Shown: positions 50,464-59,314, counted from the first letter of the stretch. The stretch: 64,000 nt of DNA from an uncultured Blautia sp. (GCA_958367245.1 CATXEA010000014.1:26015-90014), one strand, 5' to 3'. Translations and numbers: made by a program. The notes: generated from the letters alone by a model not told the origin.

Positions 50464-51330
50464 TCAATAGCCTGCAAATATCTGGGCGATCGGGGAATCT
50501 GCCGAAAGGATAACGGTCTTGTCATCTCCTGTCATGGAATTCTTCAGTGCATCAAGACTTCTTACAAAGGAATAAAATTCCTGTCTTCCTTCTTCTCCGT
50601 ATGCCTGTGCAAGAATCTTCATATATTCCTGCTCGCCTTCGGCTCTTAAAAATTCCGCTTTCTTCTCAGCTTCGGAAATCTGGATTGCCATTTCCTTATC
50701 TGTAGTATTGCGGATAACCTTCGCCTCGGAATTACCCTGAGCTGTATAGGTAGCCGCAATGTTGTCTCTCTCGGAAATCATCCGTTCATATACGGCTTCT
50801 TTATTGTCATCCGGAAGGTCAATCTGCTTTGTCTCGAACTTCTTAATTGTAATGCCGTACTGATCCATATTGTTTCCGATTGATTTCATAACCATCTCAG
50901 CCAGCTCTCCATCACGGCTTGTAATAACTTCATCCTGTGACATGCTGCTGATCGCATTCTTAGTCGCGTTATATACGGCTGTGTTGATTCGGCTTTCTCC
51001 GCTTTCAATGGATGAATTCAGTGTCTGTGCGAATTTCAGCGGATCTGCGATTTCCCATAATACATAGCTGTCGCTGATCATGGTCTTCTTATCTCCTGTG
51101 ATAACATCAGACGGAGCCAAATCGTACAGAAGTGTTTCTTTGGGCAGTGTCGCTGCTGTTTCCAGGAATGGAATCCTCAGGCTCAGTCCCGGCTTATCAA
51201 TTACTCTTTTTACCTTACCAAACTGACGAATCAGTTTATATTCATTCTGGGCTGTTACAGTTACGGAAGTCAGCCCCAATGCCATAACTACAACTGCGCC
51301 TATGATAACAGGTATTTTTTTAATTTTCAT
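50464..51330 (-). CDS. hflC: SPFH/band-7 protein HflC-like protease modulator
   Basis: 288 residues. One N-terminal membrane segment (about 6-26), then the SPFH domain (ANEYK-like QNEYKLIRQFGKVKRV, LRIPFLETAATLPK) and a coiled-coil tail with TAQGNSEAKVIRNTTDKEM and FLRAEGEQEYMKIL. HflC and HflK form a membrane cage around the FtsH protease in other bacteria. Its ATG overlaps the hflK stop by 11 bp. Placement between infA and rpmJ is unusual. Confidence 0.88.
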   Translation of the reverse strand: MKIKKIPVIIGAVVVMALGLTSVTVTAQNEYKLIRQFGKVKRVIDKPGLSLRIPFLETAATLPKETLLYDLAPSDVITGDKKTMISDSYVLWEIADPLKFAQTLNSSIESGESRINTAVYNATKNAISSMSQDEVITSRDGELAEMVMKSIGNNMDQYGITIKKFETKQIDLPDDNKEAVYERMISERDNIAATYTAQGNSEAKVIRNTTDKEMAIQISEAEKKAEFLRAEGEQEYMKILAQAYGEEGRQEFYSFVRSLDALKNSMTGDDKTVILSADSPIAQIFAGY

Positions 51331-52393
51331 TATTTTCTACCTCCGCTTCCGCTGTCTCTGTACTGTTCTCTTCTGCGCTGTTCTCTTCCCCGCTGTCTTC
51401 CATTGTGCTTACAAAGGATTCCAGAGGCAGTACCTTCTGCACTCCATATCCGCTGTCAATGACAATCTTCATCTGAGGAAGAACGTCTTCCATTGCCTCG
51501 TAGAACATACGCTTCTTCGTTACCTCCGGATTCTTGCTGTACTCTTCATACATCGCATTGAATCTGGCAACCTCTGCTTCTGCTTCGTTGATACGCACTT
51601 CTTTTTCCGCTTCTGCATCCTGAATAATCTGGTCTGCCTTAGCCTCTGCTTCCGGAAGCTTCTCATTGCGGTACTTGTTGGCGTTATTCAGCGCTGTCTC
51701 TTTTCCCTGTTTCGCAGTCTCCACTGCTTTAAATGCCCGCATAACCTCCTGTGTCGGCGGTTCAGAATCCTGAATTGTGATGTTTACAAGCTGAATTCCA
51801 ATATCCTGCTCTTCAATCTGATTCATAATCATCTCTTTAATCTTACTCTGAATCTCGCTCTTTCCTGTTGTCAGTACATCGTCTACCTTATAGCTTGCGA
51901 TAACGGTACGGATACAGCTCTGGGAAATATTTTTCAGGATATTCTCCGGCTCTTCTGAGGTGTAGAGATATTTCACCGGGTCTGCGATTCTGTACTCTAC
52001 AAAGAAATCTACATCAATAAAGTTATAGTCTGAGGTAATCATAACGCCTTCATTTTCGACAGTTTCGTTATTCCCCATGTCATATCCAATCGGGAACCCC
52101 TGAATGGTTGTATTTACTTTTTCTACTTTCTGAATAAAAGGAACTTTAAAATGAAGTCCTGTTTCAGTTACTGCCTTAGGTACGCCAAAGGTAGTCAGAA
52201 CTGCCTGCTCCTGTTCCTGAATCTGATAAGAAGCATCTCCTGCAAGAATTCCCAGAACGGCAATTCCCGCTACTCCTAAAGCTACATGCTTCATATGCTT
52301 GCCGACTTTCGGCATCTTCCCGGGTGTTTTCCCCGATTTCTTCCCGTTCATTCCTGAAAACGGATTATTTCCGAAATTGTTAAAATCCTCCAC
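51320..52393 (-). CDS. hflK: SPFH/band-7 protein HflK-like protease modulator
   Basis: 357 residues. A Gly/Lys/Pro-rich cytosolic start, one membrane segment (about 35-52), the SPFH domain (QEQEQAVLTTFGVPKAVTETGLHFKVPF region) and a long coiled coil (KAVETAKQGKETALNNANKYR, split) are present. The C-terminus is an acidic, low-complexity Glu/Asn tail of about 25 residues. Partner of HflC. AAGGAGGAG-type site precedes the ATG or GTG. The gene is preceded by its own promoter and a manganese-riboswitch-like leader. Confidence 0.88.
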   Translation of the reverse strand: MEDFNNFGNNPFSGMNGKKSGKTPGKMPKVGKHMKHVALGVAGIAVLGILAGDASYQIQEQEQAVLTTFGVPKAVTETGLHFKVPFIQKVEKVNTTIQGFPIGYDMGNNETVENEGVMITSDYNFIDVDFFVEYRIADPVKYLYTSEEPENILKNISQSCIRTVIASYKVDDVLTTGKSEIQSKIKEMIMNQIEEQDIGIQLVNITIQDSEPPTQEVMRAFKAVETAKQGKETALNNANKYRNEKLPEAEAKADQIIQDAEAEKEVRINEAEAEVARFNAMYEEYSKNPEVTKKRMFYEAMEDVLPQMKIVIDSGYGVQKVLPLESFVSTMEDSGEENSAEENSTETAEAEVENNEN

Positions 52394-52429
52394 GTTGCTC
52401 CTCCTTCATACTATGCTTATTTTTTATCT

Positions 52430-52491
52430 GTAAAGAAAAGAAAAAGACTTTCATTTAAGACACGTATTTCCATGCCAAAAACAAAAGTCTT
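52430..52491 (-). terminator. Riboswitch-controlled terminator in the hflK leader
   Basis: Reverse strand AAGACTTT (52484-52491) pairs with AAAGTCTT (52444-52451), extended by TTT/AAA, and is followed by TTTTTCTTTTCTTT. The 5' arm is the same sequence that closes helix P1 of the upstream riboswitch, so the two structures exclude each other. Confidence 0.75.
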
Positions 52492-52602
52492 GCTGATTAC
52501 TCATATCGCGGGTATTTTTAATCTACCGTTCTGACGCATATATGTACCACTTCTGAAAGAAACAAATCAGGAATCTTTCATAATGGAAGCTACTCCCTTT
52601 TC
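52482..52602 (-). promoter_or_regulatory. yybP-ykoY manganese riboswitch aptamer upstream of hflK-hflC
   Basis: The reverse-strand leader contains GAAAAGGGAGTAGC (52589-52602) and AGCAAGACTTTTG (52482-52494). These match the two conserved segments of the yybP-ykoY class (in known examples AAAGGGGAGUAGC and AGCAAGACCUUU). AAAAG and CTTTT form helix P1. The intervening 94 nt contain paired arms and CGGTAGATT and TACCCGCGA. Manganese binding would hold P1 and prevent the terminator, giving a transcriptional ON switch. Confidence 0.85.
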
Positions 52603-52612
52603 TTTGATAGAC

Positions 52613-52641
52613 ACTATACCACATCTTTTTCTGAAAATCAA
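52613..52641 (-). promoter_or_regulatory. Promoter of riboswitch-hflK-hflC unit
   Basis: TTGATT (52636-52641), 17-bp spacer, TATAGT (52613-52618) on the reverse strand. Transcription would begin a few bases before the riboswitch 5' conserved segment. Confidence 0.75.
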
Positions 52642-52699
52642 GTAAAACTTTCAGAAAATTAGCAAATGCTATTCTAAGATTGAGACAGTCTTGTTATAC

Positions 52700-52743
52700 A
52701 AAAAAGACTGTACCAGCATTGATTTCAACACTGACACAGCCTT
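52700..52743 (-). terminator. Terminator after infA
   Basis: Reverse strand GGCTGTGTCAG pairs with CTGGTACAGTC with mismatches, closed by TTGAAATCAA, followed by a T-run. A competing perfect 8-bp hairpin (arms 52685-52692 and 52704-52711) shares one arm. It ends the S10-spc transcript before hflK. Confidence 0.75.
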
Positions 52744-52774
52744 CTATTATTCACTCGCAATTATCTGCGTGCCC

Positions 52775-52993
52775 TTATTTATCTCGCCAGATGATTCTGC
52801 CCTTGGACAGATCATAAGGAGATAGTTCAATTGTTACCTTATCTCCCGGCAGAATACGGATGAAATTCATTCGTAACTTTCCACTGATATGTGCAAGCAC
52901 TACATGTTTGTTCTCAAGTTCCACTTTAAACATTGCGTTAGGCAGCTTCTCCAGAACAGTGCCTTCCACTTCAATTACATCTGCTTTTGACAT
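52775..52993 (-). CDS. infA: Translation initiation factor IF-1
   Basis: 72 residues, standard length. OB-fold protein with VIEVEGTVLEKLPNAMFKVEL (split) and SGKLRMNFIRILPGDKVTIELSPYDL. Binds the 30S A site during initiation. GGAGG precedes the ATG. The usual neighbours are kept upstream (map, adk, secY), but hflK-hflC separate it from rpmJ. Confidence 0.97.
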   Translation of the reverse strand: MSKADVIEVEGTVLEKLPNAMFKVELENKHVVLAHISGKLRMNFIRILPGDKVTIELSPYDLSKGRIIWRDK

Positions 52994-53017
52994 TTTTAAC
53001 CTCCTATGTCGTCCAAG

Positions 53018-53773
53018 TTATTTCGTGAGAGTCAAAATCTCCGGATCTCCGTCCGTGATAAGAATTGTATTCTCATAGTGGGCGGAAAGTGAACCATCCA
53101 TAGTCACTACCGTCCAGTCATCATCCAGCCATGCCACATCAGCGCGGCCTAAGTTTATCATTGGTTCCACAGCCAGCGTCATTCCCGGCATAAGGCGTAC
53201 GCCCCTTCTTCTCTGCGGGAAATTCGGTATCTGTGGATCTTCGTGAAGGTGGGTGCCGATTCCATGTCCAACAAGATCACGGACAATACCATAACGGTAT
53301 TTTGCAGCGTGGGCACCGATTGCCTTGGAAATATCGTTGAGATGATTTCCTGCTCTTGCAGCCTTCAGGCCCTCAAAGAAACATTCCCTGGTCACATCCA
53401 TTAATTTACGCGCCTCAGGGGAAACCTCTCCTACTGCATAAGTCCTTGCTGCATCAGAGTGATAGCCCTTATAAATCAGTCCCGCGTCAATCTTCACTAA
53501 ATCGCCATCCTGAATAATCTTCTCCTCAGATGGAATGCCGTGAACGACCTCATCGTTTAAACTGATACAAAAGGAACCCGGAAATCCTCCGTAGTTCAAA
53601 AAGTTCGGGACGCATCCCATGGAGCGAATCATCTCCTCACCAATACGGTCAAGCTCCTTGGTGCTGATTCCCGGCTTAATGTAAGGAATCAGACCATCAT
53701 GGACCTTTTCCAGAAGGTGGCCTGCCTCCCTCATAAGTTCTATTTCGTGTTCTGTCTTTATTGAAACCGACAT
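53018..53773 (-). CDS. map: Type I methionine aminopeptidase
   Basis: 251 residues from the ATG at 53773 (GGAGG 4 bases upstream). Metal-site residues are in IDAGLIYKGYHSDAARTYAVG (two Asp; split), GHGIGTHLHEDP (His), MTLAVEPMI (Glu) and SAHYENTILI (Glu). It removes initiator methionine from nascent proteins. Between adk and infA in the spc operon. Confidence 0.96.
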   Translation of the reverse strand: MSVSIKTEHEIELMREAGHLLEKVHDGLIPYIKPGISTKELDRIGEEMIRSMGCVPNFLNYGGFPGSFCISLNDEVVHGIPSEEKIIQDGDLVKIDAGLIYKGYHSDAARTYAVGEVSPEARKLMDVTRECFFEGLKAARAGNHLNDISKAIGAHAAKYRYGIVRDLVGHGIGTHLHEDPQIPNFPQRRRGVRLMPGMTLAVEPMINLGRADVAWLDDDWTVVTMDGSLSAHYENTILITDGDPEILTLTK

Positions 53774-53806
53774 GTTACCTCCAGTGGTGTACAAAAGACA
53801 CCGTGA

Positions 53807-54451
53807 TTACTCTCCGAGAATGGCAACAACTTCCCCGAATACTTCATCCAGGTTCTTTGTGCCGTCTACTGTTTTTAAAATTCCCTGTTTTGTATAGTAG
53901 TCGATAAGCGGCTGTGTCTGCTCATGGTATACGTTCAGTCTCTTCTGTACTGTTTCCGGCTGATCGTCATCGCGAAGAACAAGCTGCTCACCGCATACAT
54001 CACAAACGCCTTCTGTCTTCGGTGCAGCGTATACTACATGATATGTAGCGCCGCATTTCAGGCAGGCACGTCTTCCGGACATACGGTTTACGATATTCTC
54101 ATCCGGTACGTCCACGTCAATTGCATAATCCATCTTGCTTCCCAGTTTATTCAGAGCGTCTGTCAGACATTCTGCCTGAGGAATTGTTCTTGGGAAACCG
54201 TCCAGAACATAGCCGTTTGCTGCGTCAGGCTGCTGAATTCTGTCAACAACCAGATCACAGGTCAGTTCATCCGGAACGAGAAGTCCCTGATCCATGTAGG
54301 TTTTTGCTTTCTTGCCAAGCTCTGTGCCGTTTTTGATGTTCGCACGGAAAATATCACCTGTAGAAATATGCGGAATATTGTATTTCTCCGCAATTTTCTT
54401 TGCCTGTGTGCCTTTTCCGGCTCCCGGTGCGCCTAACATAATGATTTTCAT
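53807..54451 (-). CDS. adk: Adenylate kinase
   Basis: 214 residues. P-loop GAPGAGKGTQA at residues 7-17; NMP-binding DGFPRTIPQAECL; the LID domain carries a zinc site (CLKCG, then CDVCG), as in Gram-positive enzymes. It interconverts ATP, AMP and ADP. GGAGG precedes the ATG. Located between secY and map. Confidence 0.97.
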   Translation of the reverse strand: MKIIMLGAPGAGKGTQAKKIAEKYNIPHISTGDIFRANIKNGTELGKKAKTYMDQGLLVPDELTCDLVVDRIQQPDAANGYVLDGFPRTIPQAECLTDALNKLGSKMDYAIDVDVPDENIVNRMSGRRACLKCGATYHVVYAAPKTEGVCDVCGEQLVLRDDDQPETVQKRLNVYHEQTQPLIDYYTKQGILKTVDGTKNLDEVFGEVVAILGE

Positions 54452-54541
54452 AGATAAAACCCTCCATTTCTGTACTTTTGTGTACTTTTGTGTTTTAGCA
54501 AATCAAGGCTGCGACGCACATAGCACCGCAACCTCTCATTT

Positions 54542-55858
54542 TTAGTTGTTCAGGAAGCCTTTGTAGTTGCGGACGAGCATCTGTGATTCAATCTGTTTCA
54601 CAGTCTCAAGAACTACACCAACGATAATGATGATGGATGTTCCGCCGAATGATACATTTGCTCCGAAAATTCCATTGAAGAAGAACGGAATGATCGCCAC
54701 AATAATAAGACCTACTGCACCTATAAATATAATATAATTTAAGATATTAGTCAAATAATCTGACGTAGGTTTTCCCGGACGAATACCAGGAATGAAACCA
54801 CCCTGCTTCTTGATATTGTCTGCGACTTCCAGCGGGTTGAATGTGATGGAAGTGTAGAAATATGCAAAGAATACACAAAGCACAATGTACAGAATTAATC
54901 CCCAGCTATACTGAAGCTGTTTCGGATTACACCAGTTATTGGAAGACAGACCGCGAAGAATCTCACTTCCGATACCTGTTCCATTTCCTTTACCCAGAAG
55001 CTGTGCAATAACTGTCGGGAAAGACATAATGGATGAAGCAAAAATGACAGGAATAACGCCTGCAGTATTGACTTTCAGAGGAATGTTGGTGGACTGACCG
55101 CCCATCATCTTTCTTCCGACCATCTTCTTGGAATACTGAACAGGAATTCTTCTTTCTGCTCCGTTGAGAACCAGTACCAGTACTACTACAACAACGATGA
55201 TTGCTGCAATAATAAGACCTGCAAGTGTACCTTTTGCAATTGTCTTGCCTTTGATAAAGTTCTCATATAATAATGACAAATCGCTTGGGATTCGTGAAAC
55301 AATATTAACACAGAGTACGATAGAAATACCGTTTCCGATACCCTTCTCTGTGATACGCTCACCAATCCACATCAGCATAGCAGAACCTGCTGTAAGGCAG
55401 ACAACTACTACTACACCTTTTAAGAAATTCATATCTGGAATAAGGCCCTGACGACCGAATCCGATTGCCATAGCAACGGATTCAAACAGAGCCAAGCCTA
55501 CAGTCACATATCTTGTAATTGCAGTGATTTTTTTTCTGCCTTCTTCGCCGTCTCTCTGCATCTCTTCCAACGCCGGGATAGCGATGGTCATAAGCTGCAT
55601 AATGATGGAAGAAGTGATATAAGGTGTGATGTTTAATGCGAAAATTGACATTCGCTCGAATGAGCCGCCGGTGAATGCATCAAAGAAGTTGAACGCATCG
55701 CCGCCGTTACTTGCAAACCAGTTCTTGAAGAAGTCGCTGTCAACTCCCGGAACCGGGAGCTGAGAGCCGATACGGATAATAAAGATCATCCATACAACGT
55801 AGAGCAGTTTGCGTCTCATTTCTTTTACTCTAAAAACATTTTTAAGAGTTTCAAACAT
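54542..55858 (-). CDS. secY: Protein translocase channel subunit SecY
   Basis: 438 residues with ten membrane segments. The start VKEMRRKLLYVVWMIFIIRIG (split), the plug region and the cytosolic loop IPVQYSKKMVGRKMMGGQST are typical. It forms the translocation pore with SecE and SecG. Its ATG overlaps the rplO stop (TAATG), as in many spc operons. Confidence 0.97.
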   Translation of the reverse strand: MFETLKNVFRVKEMRRKLLYVVWMIFIIRIGSQLPVPGVDSDFFKNWFASNGGDAFNFFDAFTGGSFERMSIFALNITPYITSSIIMQLMTIAIPALEEMQRDGEEGRKKITAITRYVTVGLALFESVAMAIGFGRQGLIPDMNFLKGVVVVVCLTAGSAMLMWIGERITEKGIGNGISIVLCVNIVSRIPSDLSLLYENFIKGKTIAKGTLAGLIIAAIIVVVVVLVLVLNGAERRIPVQYSKKMVGRKMMGGQSTNIPLKVNTAGVIPVIFASSIMSFPTVIAQLLGKGNGTGIGSEILRGLSSNNWCNPKQLQYSWGLILYIVLCVFFAYFYTSITFNPLEVADNIKKQGGFIPGIRPGKPTSDYLTNILNYIIFIGAVGLIIVAIIPFFFNGIFGANVSFGGTSIIIIVGVVLETVKQIESQMLVRNYKGFLNN

Positions 55859-56298
55859 TAGATCACCTCTACTGAACCACCTGCTGCTTCAATTTTTGCT
55901 TTTGCTGTTTCACTTACAGCATTCACTTTAACATTGAGTTTCTTTGTAAGCTCACCATTTCCAAGAAGTTTAACGCCATCAGCGATTTTGGAAATTGCAC
56001 CGCTTGCAAGTAATGTCTCAACTGTTACCTCTGTGCCATCCTCAAAACGGTTGAGAATGTCAACATTAACTGCGATAATTTCTTTAGAGTTTCTGTTTTT
56101 GAAACCTCTCTTAGGCAGACGTCTGTATAAAGGCATCTGACCACCTTCGAATCCCGGTTTTTTGTGGCCGGAACGTGCTAACTGTCCTTTATGTCCTTTA
56201 CCGGCTGTTTTGCCGTTTCCTGAACCATGTCCACGACCTCTTCTGAAGTTGTCGCTGTGCTTAGAACCATCTGCTGGTCTTAAGTTTGCTAATTCCAT
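55858..56298 (-). CDS. rplO: 50S ribosomal protein L15
   Basis: 146 residues from the ATG at 56298 (AGGAGG 8 bases upstream), beginning MELANLRPADGSKHSD. Glycine/arginine-rich GRGHGSGNGKTAGKGHKGQ and MPLYRRLPKRGFKN are hallmarks. Stop overlaps secY start. Confidence 0.97.
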   Translation of the reverse strand: MELANLRPADGSKHSDNFRRGRGHGSGNGKTAGKGHKGQLARSGHKKPGFEGGQMPLYRRLPKRGFKNRNSKEIIAVNVDILNRFEDGTEVTVETLLASGAISKIADGVKLLGNGELTKKLNVKVNAVSETAKAKIEAAGGSVEVI

Positions 56299-56320
56299 GA
56301 CTGGCACCTCCTTTTGAAAT

Positions 56321-56503
56321 TTATGCTTCTTCTACTTTTACCAGGTGCTGTACCTGCTGAATCATTCCTCTTGTTGCCGCATTGTCCGGCATTTCAACTG
56401 TTTTGTGCAGTTTGGTAAGACCCATTGCTTTAACAGTAAGTTTATGTTTCGGAACAGCGCCAATAGGAGATTTTACTAATGTAACTTTTAATGTGTTTGC
56501 CAT
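56321..56503 (-). CDS. rpmD: 50S ribosomal protein L30
   Basis: 60 residues, complete: LKVTLVKSPIGAVPKHKLTVKAMGL region (split) and DNAATRGMIQQVQHLV. Between rpsE and rplO. AGGAGG precedes the ATG. Confidence 0.96.
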   Translation of the reverse strand: MANTLKVTLVKSPIGAVPKHKLTVKAMGLTKLHKTVEMPDNAATRGMIQQVQHLVKVEEA

Positions 56504-56517
56504 TTTCGTATTCCTCC

Positions 56518-57027
56518 TTAAGCCAGAATCTCATCAACAGATTTTCCACGAAGTTTAGCAACTTCTTCTGGAGTTTTTAACTGTCTTAAGCCTTCGATTG
56601 TAGCGAGAACAACGTTCTGTTTGTTTCTGGAACCCATACATTTTGTACGGATGTTTTTGATACCAGCTAACTCGATTACCGCACGTGCAGGACCGCCGGC
56701 GATAACACCAGTACCTTCCGGAGCTTTCTTCAGGAGCATTTCTGCGCTGCCGAATTTTCCTACGAAGTCATGAGTGATAGAACCATTCTCATCTCTTGCT
56801 ACTGTTACTAATTTTTTCATAGCATCCTCTTTTCCTTTGCGGATTGCTTCAGGAATTTCGGCTGCTTTTCCTAAACCTGCACCAACGTGTCCGTTGCCGT
56901 CACCAACAACAACTAAAGCTGTGAAACGGAAGTTACGACCACCTTTAACAACCTTTGTAACACGTTTGATTGTTACTACTTTATCTTCTAATTCTAACTG
57001 ACTAGCATCAATAAGATTACGTTTCAT
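56518..57027 (-). CDS. rpsE: 30S ribosomal protein S5
   Basis: 169 residues. Double-stranded RNA-binding-like N domain (LEDKVVTIKRVTKVVKGGRN, ALVVVGDGNGHVGAGLGKA) and C domain with APEGTGVIAGGPARAVIELAG. It contributes to decoding fidelity. In normal spc position. Confidence 0.97.
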   Translation of the reverse strand: MKRNLIDASQLELEDKVVTIKRVTKVVKGGRNFRFTALVVVGDGNGHVGAGLGKAAEIPEAIRKGKEDAMKKLVTVARDENGSITHDFVGKFGSAEMLLKKAPEGTGVIAGGPARAVIELAGIKNIRTKCMGSRNKQNVVLATIEGLRQLKTPEEVAKLRGKSVDEILA

Positions 57028-57046
57028 GTGTTTGCGCTCCTTCCTC

Positions 57047-57415
57047 TTAGAATTTCAGACCAGCTTCTCTTGCTGCATCTGCTAATGCTTTCACTTTACC
57101 GTGGTAAATGTATCCGCCTCTGTCGAAAACAACGCTTTCGATACCGGCTTCGATAGCTTTTTTACCGATAACAGTTCCTAAGTGTGCTGCTGCAGCAACA
57201 TCATCTGTGTGCTCTAATTCAGCGTTAACTTCTTTCTGAAGAGTAGAAGCTGATACAAGAGTTTTGTGTGCTGTGTCATCAATAATCTGTGCATACATAT
57301 GCTTGTTGGAACGGAATACTGCTAAACGAGGAGTTGTTGCAGTGCCGTTTAAATGATGACGTAATCTTCTATGCTTATTCTGACGAACTAATGCTCTAGA
57401 TCCTTTATTAATCAT
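57047..57415 (-). CDS. rplR: 50S ribosomal protein L18
   Basis: 122 residues. KHRRLRHHLNGTATTPRLAVFRSNKHMYAQIID (split) and the C-terminal FDRGGYIYHGKVKALADAAREAGL are typical. Binds 5S rRNA with L5. GGAG precedes the ATG. Confidence 0.97.
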   Translation of the reverse strand: MINKGSRALVRQNKHRRLRHHLNGTATTPRLAVFRSNKHMYAQIIDDTAHKTLVSASTLQKEVNAELEHTDDVAAAAHLGTVIGKKAIEAGIESVVFDRGGYIYHGKVKALADAAREAGLKF

Positions 57416-57432
57416 TTTCTCACTCTCCTTAA

Positions 57433-57972
57433 TTATTTCTTACCAGTTTTACCAACTTTACGTCTGATAACTTCGTCGATATATTTAATACCTTTGCCCT
57501 TGTATGGCTCTGGTCTTCTCTTATCTCTGATTTCAGCCGCAAACTGACCAACTTTTTCTTTGCTGATACCGGATACGATAATTTTGTTTCCGTCTACTTT
57601 GGACTCGATTCCTTCCGGATCTTCCATTTCAACCGGGTGAGAGTAACCAAGGTTAAGAACAAGCTTCTTGCCCTGTTTAGCTGCTTTATAACCTACACCG
57701 TTAACTTCAAGAGTTTTTGTGTAACCCTCGCTTACACCAACAACCATGTTGTGGATTAAGCTTCTTGTTAAACCGTGAAGAGCTTTCATTCTCTTTAAGT
57801 CGCTTGGTCTTGTAACAACTACCTGACCATCTTCAACTTTGATTTCCATTTCTACAGGAAGCGCTCTTTCGAGAGTTCCTTTAGATCCTTTTACGGTTAC
57901 TACGTTGCCTTCTGCGACTTTAACTTCTACACCAGCCGGAATAGCAACAGGAAGTCTACCGATACGTGACAT
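57433..57972 (-). CDS. rplF: 50S ribosomal protein L6
   Basis: 179 residues, two repeats of the L6 fold. Begins SRIGRLPVAIPAGVEV and ends RRPEPYKGKGIKYIDEVIRRKVGKTGKK (split). AAGGAGG precedes the ATG. Confidence 0.97.
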   Translation of the reverse strand: MSRIGRLPVAIPAGVEVKVAEGNVVTVKGSKGTLERALPVEMEIKVEDGQVVVTRPSDLKRMKALHGLTRSLIHNMVVGVSEGYTKTLEVNGVGYKAAKQGKKLVLNLGYSHPVEMEDPEGIESKVDGNKIIVSGISKEKVGQFAAEIRDKRRPEPYKGKGIKYIDEVIRRKVGKTGKK

Positions 57973-58077
57973 ATATTTGTCCTCCTTACTTAGATTATCG
58001 GAGAGGATTACTGAGAATCCTCTCTGTTTTCAGTTTGTCTCTATAAAAAATCTTGATTTAAAGTTTACGCTTTCGAA

Positions 58078-58479
58078 TTACCAAACGAATGCTAACACTT
58101 CGCCGCCAACTTTAAGTTTGCGAGCTTCTTTGTCAGTGATAACACCCTGGTTTGTGGAAAGAATAGCGATTCCGAGGCCGCCAAGTACTCTTGGAAGCTC
58201 ATCCTTGCCTGCGTAAATACGAAGACCAGGTTTGGAGATTCTCTTTAAACCAGTGATGATTTTTTCGTTTTTATCTTCACCGTATTTCAGTGTGATGTGA
58301 AGAGTTTTCATAACACCATCTTCAACTAAGTCATATTTTGCGATATAACCTTCGTCTAAAAGGATGTTAGCAATTGCAATTTTCATTTTAGATGCCGGAA
58401 CATCTACTGTATCATGTTTAGCAGTGTTTGCGTTACGGATACGTGTAAGCATATCTGCGATTGGATCGCTCATTGTCAT
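58078..58479 (-). CDS. rpsH: 30S ribosomal protein S8
   Basis: 133 residues: MSDPIADMLTRIRNA at the start and LGGLGIAILSTNQGVITDKEA near the end. S8 often represses the spc operon by binding its mRNA; no site was identified here. AGGAGG 8 bases before the ATG. The 105-bp gap to rplF is the longest inside the spc part. Confidence 0.97.
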   Translation of the reverse strand: MTMSDPIADMLTRIRNANTAKHDTVDVPASKMKIAIANILLDEGYIAKYDLVEDGVMKTLHITLKYGEDKNEKIITGLKRISKPGLRIYAGKDELPRVLGGLGIAILSTNQGVITDKEARKLKVGGEVLAFVW

Positions 58480-58573
58480 GTTAGTTTCCTCCTAAATTTC
58501 AGACTTTACATGTCTCATTTCTATTTTTATTACCTGTTGTGACAAATTTGTTTCTATATAATTGCGTTTCGGC

Positions 58574-58759
58574 TTACCAGGAAGCTTTTTTAACGCCCGG
58601 GATCTGTCCTTTGTAAGCTAATTCACGGAAGCACACACGGCAGATTCCGTATTTTCTTAAAACTGAATGTGGACGTCCACAGATTTTGCAACGTGTATAT
58701 TCTCTTGTGGAGAATTTAGCTTTACGCTGCTGTTTGATTTTCATTGCTGTTTTAGCCAT
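58574..58759 (-). CDS. rpsZ: 30S ribosomal protein S14, zinc type
   Basis: 61 residues, the short type Z form, with CKIC and CRVC forming the zinc site. Ends AYKGQIPGVKKASW. AGGAGG precedes the ATG. Between rplE and rpsH. Confidence 0.97.
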   Translation of the reverse strand: MAKTAMKIKQQRKAKFSTREYTRCKICGRPHSVLRKYGICRVCFRELAYKGQIPGVKKASW

Positions 58760-58774
58760 GAATCGTTCCTCCTA

Positions 58775-59314
58775 TTATTTTGCAAACGGCATATTGAATA
58801 ATGTCAGTAATTCACGAGCTTCTTCATCAGTCTTAGCTGTAGTAACGAAGATGATGTCCATACCTCTTACTTTGTCAACTTTATCATATTCAACTTCTGG
58901 GAAGATTAACTGCTCTTTGATACCCAGAGCGTAGTTACCTCTACCGTCAAATGCGTTCGGGTTTACACCACGGAAGTCACGTACACGAGGAAGTGCAAGG
59001 TTGATAAGACGATCAGCGAACTCATACATCTTTTCACCTCTTAAAGTTGTTTTACAACCGATAGCCATTCCCTCTCTGATTTTGAAGTTAGCGACAGATT
59101 TTTTAGCTTTTGTAGCTACTGCTTTCTGTCCTGTGATCAGCTCCATATCAGCGATTGCTGCATCAAGAAGCTTAGCGTTTTCTTTGGCTTCACCAACACC
59201 CATGTTAACAACGATTTTTTCGAGTTTTGGCACTTCCATAACATTTTTGTATCCAAATTTTTTGGTCATGGCATCCATGATCTCATTTTTGTACATTTCT
59301 TTTAATCTACTCAC
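58775..59314 (-). CDS. rplE: 50S ribosomal protein L5
   Basis: 179 residues from a GTG start with AGGAGG 8 bases upstream; the ATG nearer the site is in another frame and stops after four codons. Contains VPKLEKIVVNMGVGEAKEN, FKIREGMAIGCKTTLRG and RGMDIIFVTTAKTDEEAREL. Binds 5S rRNA. Confidence 0.97.
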   Translation of the reverse strand: MSRLKEMYKNEIMDAMTKKFGYKNVMEVPKLEKIVVNMGVGEAKENAKLLDAAIADMELITGQKAVATKAKKSVANFKIREGMAIGCKTTLRGEKMYEFADRLINLALPRVRDFRGVNPNAFDGRGNYALGIKEQLIFPEVEYDKVDKVRGMDIIFVTTAKTDEEARELLTLFNMPFAK

